A stretch of 64,000 bases of DNA, from positions 1 through 64,000 of the forward strand of contig LWDJ01000029.1 of the NCBI GenBank assembly GCA_002083435.1, written 5' to 3'. The number at the start of each line of letters is the position of its first letter. The first letter of the stretch is position 1. Under the pieces are notes generated by a model. That model had not been told where the DNA came from and did not search any database. It worked only from the letters and a program-made list of their open reading frames with translations. This DNA is from Proteobacteria bacterium SG_bin6 (GTDB lineage: Bacteria; Pseudomonadota; Alphaproteobacteria; Sphingomonadales; Sphingomonadaceae). The translations under genes and the position numbers were made by a program. This document shows positions 59,892-64,000 of the stretch, one piece after another.

Positions 59892-61844
59892 TTACAGTCC
59901 CACTCGCACCCCCCCGTAAACGGCGCGGCCCGGCTGGCCATATTGGCTGATCGTCTGATAGCGGGTGTCGAACGCATTCTCGACCCGCCCATAGATCTGC
60001 ACCCCGCGCGTGACCGGAAAGGCGGCGCGCAGATCGAGCAAGGTATAGCCCGCCAGTCGCACCCGGTTGGCGCCGTCGTTGAAGCTGGGGCCGAGATTCA
60101 CCAGCGTCGCCCCCGTCTCCAGCCCGAAGCGCCAGCGATGATCGAGGTTGAGCGTGAAGCTTTGCGAGGGGCGGTTCGGCAGGCGCAGCCCGGCATTGGC
60201 GCCGGCGCGGGCGCGGCTGTCGATATAGCTATAGCTCGCGCTGAGCGTCAGCGCGTCGGTCGGCCGCAGCGCGAGCGTCGCCTCCAGCCCCTCGGCGCTC
60301 GCGCGGGCGACATTGTCATAGGTGCCGAACGGGCGTCCGGTGCAGATGCCGGTGAGCGGACGCGGGCAGGAGACGAAGATGATCTGATCGCGCGCGGTGC
60401 GGCTGAACCAGGTCGCGCTCGCCTCGATCCTGCCACCGAGCAGCCGCTGGGCGAGGCCGATGTCCCAGCCCTCCGAGGTTTCGGGGCGGAGCAGCGGGTT
60501 GCCGAAATCGCTTTGCAGCTGGAACAGGCTTGGCGCCTTGAAGCCTTGGGTCCAGCTGCCGCGCAGCGTGGTGCCGCGCCGCGTATACACCCCGCTCGCC
60601 GCGCCGGTGACGATGCCGCCAAAGCGGTTGTGCGAGTCATAGCGCACGCCGCCGGTCAGGTTCAGCCCGGCGAGGGGGCTCACCAGCAGCTGGCCATAGC
60701 CGCTGTCGATGCTCGCGCGCGCGCGGCTGATCGGGCCGCCGGTGGTGCCGGTCGCATAGCGGCTGATCTCGCGCTCGGCGCCGAAGGTCGCGGTCACGCG
60801 GCCGAGATCGAGCACACCCTGATAATCGAAGCGGATGTTGCGCCCGGTGCTGGCGAAGGTTTCGCGCAAGCCCCCGCCGCTCGGGTCGAGATTGCGGCGG
60901 CGGATATTGGTGAGCGCATAGCCGATGCGGTTGCGCAGCCGCCCGCCCAGCGTCGCCCAGTTGACCCCGGCATAGCCCAAGGCCTGTTTGGCGACGCTAT
61001 ATTCAGGCGTGTCGCCAAAGGCGAAGGTCGGCGGGGCGAAGCCGTCGATATCAGTGCGGCTGTCGGCATAGAAGCCGCGCAGATCGACCGACAGCGTGTT
61101 GGTCACCGCCAGGTTGAGGCTGGCATTGCCGGCATAATGGCGGAAGCCATCGGCCTCGCGCCCGCCGGCGAAGGCGGAAATGCCGTTCGTCTGGTACCAG
61201 CCGCCGCCGATGCTCGCGCGCAGCGGACCGGCCTTGCCGGACACATTGGCGAAGGCCTGGCCGGTGCCATAGGTGCCACCCTCGGCGCGGGCGTTGAGGG
61301 CGAGTTGCTCGGTCGGCTGGCGGGTGATGATGTTCACGACCCCGCCGATCGCCTGGCTGCCCCACAGCACCGATTGCGCGCCGCGCACCACCTCGATCCG
61401 GGCGATATTGCCGACGAGCAGCTGGCCGAAATCGAATCCGCCCGCCGGGGTCGAGGGATCGTTGAGCTTGATGCCGTCGATCAGCGCTGCCGTCTGGTCG
61501 CTCTGCGCGCCGCGGATGCTCACCGAGGTGACGGTGCCGACACCGCCATTGCGGATCACGGTGACGCCCGGGGTCTGGCGCAGCAGGTCGCTGACGATGG
61601 CGGACTGCCGCCGGGCGATCTCGGCGCTGTCGAGCACCGTCACCGCCTGGCCGACGGTATCGAGCCGCTGGACCAGGCGGCCGGCGGTGACGGTTACCTC
61701 GGCGTCGCTCGCCTGGGCTTGTTCGAGCGCGCCGTTCGATTGCGCTGTCGCGGGCGCCGCGCTGTCCTTGGTGTCGGTGGATTGAGCATAAGCGGGCGCG
61801 GCCGCCAACGGCAGCGCCAGGATCAGTGATGAAAAGCGGTTCAT
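59892..61844 (-). CDS. btuB: TonB-dependent vitamin B12 receptor BtuB
   Basis: This 650-residue outer-membrane TonB-dependent transporter has a signal peptide (FSSLILALPLAAAPAYAQ) and a TonB box-like region (EVTVTAGRL). The plug domain (about 50-165) has DLLRQTPGVTVIRNGG, SIRGAQSDQTAALIDGIKLN and VEVVRGAQSVLWGSQAIGGV-type motifs (here IEVVRGAQSV). A 22-strand barrel follows. The cobalamin riboswitch upstream identifies B12 as the ligand. The start is ATG 61844 with GGGGAGGAA. Confidence 0.92.
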   Translation of the reverse strand: MNRFSSLILALPLAAAPAYAQSTDTKDSAAPATAQSNGALEQAQASDAEVTVTAGRLVQRLDTVGQAVTVLDSAEIARRQSAIVSDLLRQTPGVTVIRNGGVGTVTSVSIRGAQSDQTAALIDGIKLNDPSTPAGGFDFGQLLVGNIARIEVVRGAQSVLWGSQAIGGVVNIITRQPTEQLALNARAEGGTYGTGQAFANVSGKAGPLRASIGGGWYQTNGISAFAGGREADGFRHYAGNASLNLAVTNTLSVDLRGFYADSRTDIDGFAPPTFAFGDTPEYSVAKQALGYAGVNWATLGGRLRNRIGYALTNIRRRNLDPSGGGLRETFASTGRNIRFDYQGVLDLGRVTATFGAEREISRYATGTTGGPISRARASIDSGYGQLLVSPLAGLNLTGGVRYDSHNRFGGIVTGAASGVYTRRGTTLRGSWTQGFKAPSLFQLQSDFGNPLLRPETSEGWDIGLAQRLLGGRIEASATWFSRTARDQIIFVSCPRPLTGICTGRPFGTYDNVARASAEGLEATLALRPTDALTLSASYSYIDSRARAGANAGLRLPNRPSQSFTLNLDHRWRFGLETGATLVNLGPSFNDGANRVRLAGYTLLDLRAAFPVTRGVQIYGRVENAFDTRYQTISQYGQPGRAVYGGVRVGL

Positions 61845-61965
61845 GGTTCCTCCCCGCGTTACAACCATGATGCGCGACCACGAGGTCACGCACCGAGCGA
61901 TGTCGTCACGCGAGGAAAAACCCCGTTCGCCTGGCACACCCCGTCCACGCGAAGGACCGACCGCG

Positions 61966-62142
61966 GCAGGCAGGTCTCCTGGCTCCCGGGTCAGCGCCTT
62001 GGCTCCGGCCTTCCCAAACCGCACGGGGTTCAGTGGCACGCGAAGGGAGCAAGGCTCGCCGGTCACAGTTGCGGGGGCAGCCCCGGACTATAGGCTTCCG
62101 CCTAGTTCCGGGTTCCCTTTCAATCCCATCGCTGGGAACCTG
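61966..62142 (-). promoter_or_regulatory. Cobalamin (adenosylcobalamin-type) riboswitch upstream of btuB
   Basis: Read on the complement from 62142, the leader has the conserved features of the cobalamin aptamer. It opens with AACAGGTTCCC-like and GGGAA segments, then GCCACTG (62037-62031) and GGGAAGGC, and ends in the B12 box AGCCAGGAGACCTGCC (61984-61969). A 120-nt stretch separates the aptamer from the btuB ATG and would hold the expression platform. High B12 should lower btuB expression. Confidence 0.93.
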
Positions 62143-62198
62143 TCGCGGGGGTGGTGTTAGGCGGCTTTGCCGCTCTCGGCAAGCCGTTCAGCGTCCAA

Positions 62199-62227
62199 TT
62201 GAAAAAGGCGCGGAGCGCCTTTTTCAA
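62199..62227 (-). terminator. Bidirectional intrinsic terminator after the GST gene
   Basis: A perfect 13-bp inverted repeat, ttgaaaaaggcgc (62199-62211) and gcgcctttttcaa (62215-62227), with a 3-nt loop. Stem bases provide A/T tracts on both strands. It is 8 bp past the stop of the leftward GST gene and before the B12 leader, so it separates the two transcripts. Confidence 0.85.
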
Positions 62228-62235
62228 ACGGGCTC

Positions 62236-62853
62236 TCAACCACTCGCGAGCGCGGTGGTGCGCTCGATCGCACGCTGGAAGGCGGGGCGCGCCTCCAGCG
62301 CGTCGTACCAGCGCTGGACGTTGGGTGCCCCGTCGATCGGCACCTCGGCGAACTGGCGGCGCCACAGCCAGCCGAAATGGGCGATGTCGGCGATCGTCAG
62401 CACGTCACCGGCGACGAACTCCTGGGACGCGAGCAGATCGTTCAGCACGCCGACGATCCGCACCGCTTCATTGCCGAAGCGATCGATCGCGAGCGGAATC
62501 GGCTCGGGCGCGAACTTGCGGAAGAAGCCGGCATTGCCGAACGCGGGGCCGAGGCCTGCGGCGTTGAAGAAGAGTTGCTCGAAGGTGCGCGCCCGCGCGG
62601 GGCCGCTCGCCGGGAGCAGCTGGCCGCTCTTTTCGGCGAGATACACCAGGATCGCCGCGCTTTCGCTCAGCACCAGCTCGCCATCGACCAGCACCGGCAC
62701 CTTGGCATTGGGGTTGAGCGCGACGAACTCGGGCGCCTTCTGCTCGCCCTTGCGGATGTTGACGCCGTGCAACTCGTATTCCAGCCCCATCTCCTCCAGC
62801 GCGATCGGCACCTTCACGCTGTTGGGCGTGGAAAAAGCATAGACTTTCAGCAT
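62236..62853 (-). CDS. Glutathione S-transferase family protein
   Basis: This 205-residue GST has a thioredoxin-like N-domain (VYAFSTPNSVKVPIALEEMG, NPNAKVPVLVDGELVLSESA with the cis-Pro and SES glutathione-binding pair). The helical C-domain (EFVAGDVLTIADIAHFGW) is of the Ure2p/YfcG-like nu type. The N-terminal Ser/Thr/Asn region TPNS is typical of that group. It may reduce disulfides or conjugate electrophiles. It lies 17 bp behind the crotonase on the same strand. Confidence 0.88.
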   Translation of the reverse strand: MLKVYAFSTPNSVKVPIALEEMGLEYELHGVNIRKGEQKAPEFVALNPNAKVPVLVDGELVLSESAAILVYLAEKSGQLLPASGPARARTFEQLFFNAAGLGPAFGNAGFFRKFAPEPIPLAIDRFGNEAVRIVGVLNDLLASQEFVAGDVLTIADIAHFGWLWRRQFAEVPIDGAPNVQRWYDALEARPAFQRAIERTTALASG

Positions 62854-62870
62854 GATCGTTCCTCCCGGTC

Positions 62871-63641
62871 TCAGCCCTGTGCCGCCATCTGCCGCGCGAC
62901 TTCGGCGGCGCTGATCCCTTCGAGCGCGAGCCCCATGGTGGTACCCTCGTCGATCACCCGGCGCAGCTTCTGGGTCATCGCGATCCGGGTATAGCGGCTG
63001 GTAAGCGGGGGCAGCGCGGCGATGCCATCGGCGATTTCATGCGCGCGGGCGAGCAGCCGGTCGGCGGCGACGATCTCGTTCACCACGCCATAATCCTTCG
63101 CGGTCTGGGCATCGAGCACTTGCCGCGTCAGCACGAAGTACCGGCCGCGGATGGATCCGATCACTTCGGGCCACAGCAGATGGATGCCGTCGCCGGGCAC
63201 GATGCCGAAGTCGAAATGCGGCTTGTCCTGAAATACGGTTTCGGGGGTGGCGAGGATGATGTCGGTCAGCAGCGCATATTCGCTGTGCAGCAGCACCGGC
63301 CCGTTGAGCGCGGTGATCATCGGCACCTCGATGTCGAGGATGTTCGACAGCACCTTGCGCCCCTCGCGCAGGATCTTGTCATAGCCCTGGGGGGTGAAGA
63401 AATCGAAGCCTTCGGGGTCGATCGCGTCCATGAAGGCATCGCCGGTGCCGGTGAGGATCACCACGCGGTTGTCACGATCCTCGCCCACCTGGTGGAACAG
63501 CTCGACGAATTCCTCGTGCGTGTGGCCGTTGAACACCAGCTTGCCGCCGCTCGTGTGCAGCGCGATTTCGAGCACACCATTGTCCTTGCGCGTCAGCTTC
63601 GCGTGCGGGAAGGCGTTCTGATAGGTTGCGAACTTAGCCAT
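62871..63641 (-). CDS. Crotonase-superfamily protein, 6-oxocamphor-hydrolase-like
   Basis: This 256-residue crotonase fold protein has LVFNGHTHEEFVELFHQVGE and VVILTGTGDAFM. NGPVLLHSEYALLTDIILAT, VFQDKPHFDFGIVPGDG and LRYTR-like SRYTRIAMTQKLRRVI follow. The set resembles 6-oxocamphor hydrolase, which cleaves a cyclic beta-diketone by retro-Claisen reaction, more than fatty-acid enoyl-CoA hydratases. The likely active-site His is in KPHFDFG. ATG 63641 has GGAGG at 5-nt spacing; ATG 63644 and 63653 are alternatives. Adjacent GST may share its transcript. Confidence 0.75.
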   Translation of the reverse strand: MAKFATYQNAFPHAKLTRKDNGVLEIALHTSGGKLVFNGHTHEEFVELFHQVGEDRDNRVVILTGTGDAFMDAIDPEGFDFFTPQGYDKILREGRKVLSNILDIEVPMITALNGPVLLHSEYALLTDIILATPETVFQDKPHFDFGIVPGDGIHLLWPEVIGSIRGRYFVLTRQVLDAQTAKDYGVVNEIVAADRLLARAHEIADGIAALPPLTSRYTRIAMTQKLRRVIDEGTTMGLALEGISAAEVARQMAAQG

Positions 63642-63953
63642 CATGTCCTCCATCGGCCCGACTACTGTCCGGGGCGAGGGATCAGATAGCGCACCGTGGC
63701 GGTGATGAGATTGTACCATGTTGTGATAAAGCCTATTCCCCGGCGGAATGGCTCGGCGGCGGATGGCGAAAAAGGGACGCAAATTGGGTGGCCCTTCGCA
63801 ATGATCCGATGCGCAGGGCTTATCGCCTGACCGAGGGCGCGGCGCGACGGCACGGCCCGCCCGGGGCTCTGGCGGTCCCCGTCGCGCCGGCCGGCACGGA
63901 ACCGGCGCGCCCGCCCGGCGCTTCCCTTGGTATCACCCCAAGGAGGTTGCGGC
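63642..63953. other. Intergenic region with inverted repeats
   Basis: No gene is supported in these 312 bp. A 10-bp perfect inverted repeat, ggcgcgacgg (63841-63850) and ccgtcgcgcc (63879-63888), could fold into a GC-rich structure. Just before the next start, ccttgg and ccaagg flank tatcac and adjoin the ribosome-binding site AAGGAGG, so this fold could cover it. The region must contain divergent promoters for the crotonase and the next gene. Confidence 0.45.
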
Positions 63954-64000
63954 ATGATCTACAAGCGTTTGGGCCTGGGTCTCGGGCTGTTCTCGATCGC
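63954..64000 (+). CDS. Start of a gene running off the window (probable membrane protein)
   Basis: ATG 63954 follows a strong AAGGAGG at 7-nt spacing. The 15 visible residues MIYKRLGLGLGLFSI suggest a short basic start and a hydrophobic helix. The window ends here, so family and function cannot be named; a membrane-anchored SRPBCC/cyclase-like protein is one possibility from memory of similar N-termini. Confidence 0.5.
   Translation, partial: MIYKRLGLGLGLFSI

Noticed and set aside
63898..63923. Second EcfG-like promoter (GGAAC followed by GCTT)
   Set aside because: The -10 element does not match CGTT well enough, and the spacer is GC-rich repeat sequence.
1..64000. CRISPR arrays, transposases, integrases or phage genes
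   Set aside because: No regularly spaced direct repeats and no recognisable recombinase, cas or phage protein were found in any frame I examined.

Overview
The window is a GC-rich bacterial chromosome segment, dense in genes, with many ATGA/GTGA overlaps, GTG/TTG starts and typical alphaproteobacterial families. These include GatCAB, HdaA beside polyphosphate kinase, an O-succinylhomoserine sulfhydrylase (MetZ), a KGG stress protein and an EcfG-like promoter. Gene content and the purN-purM / DUF2066-hdaA-ppk1-ppx / rnd order point to a sphingomonad (Sphingomonas or a close relative). This is inferred from protein content; no rRNA is present. No IS element, prophage or CRISPR array was seen.

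Left part (1-24 kb): the tail of a TPR protein; the envelope/cofactor/ribosome operon lptD-surA-pdxA-rsmA read leftward; pepA-holC and ndk-GNAT read rightward; then purM-purN-yjbR leftward. DUF2066-hdaA-ppk1-ppx runs rightward and meets rnd stop-on-stop. A KGG protein, aspS, an APC permease overlapping ppk2, ruvX and an alpha/beta hydrolase follow. Polyphosphate metabolism is well represented: PPK1, PPX and PPK2 lie within 10 kb.

Middle (24-50 kb): gatC-gatA and gatB are split by an AbrB/PIN toxin-antitoxin pair of visibly lower GC. Next come a NodB-type deacetylase coupled to an acyltransferase, recO, a DPM1-like glycosyltransferase fused to GtrA converging on a PMT-type glycosyltransferase, metZ-apaG and a LysR regulator with an acetyltransferase. 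Further on are a DUF417 membrane protein, a YCF48-like protein, parE, an outer-membrane barrel, a cytochrome c', tRNA-Tyr(GTA), an M28 peptidase, rlmB, a [2Fe-2S] ferredoxin, an AlkA-type glycosylase, DUF2147, mtnP, mntH, a GT2 synthase and cytochrome b561.

Right part (50.6-64 kb): after an AT-richer 240-bp gap comes the most unusual unit, an apparently nine-gene rightward operon. It holds an EEP-fold protein lacking a metal-binding Glu, a GT9, a GT4-like protein, a GT4-SIS (GmhA-like) fusion with a frameshift in the SIS domain, an SDR, GmhB, bifunctional HldE, a second GT9 and a beta-phosphoglucomutase-like HAD. It would make an ADP-heptose and use it with four glycosyltransferases on an unknown acceptor. 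The window ends with btuB under a cobalamin riboswitch, a GST, a 6-oxocamphor-hydrolase-like crotonase and the first codons of a membrane protein.

Several gaps hold dispersed palindromic repeats typical of sphingomonad genomes. One of them has become the 3' end of gmhB.
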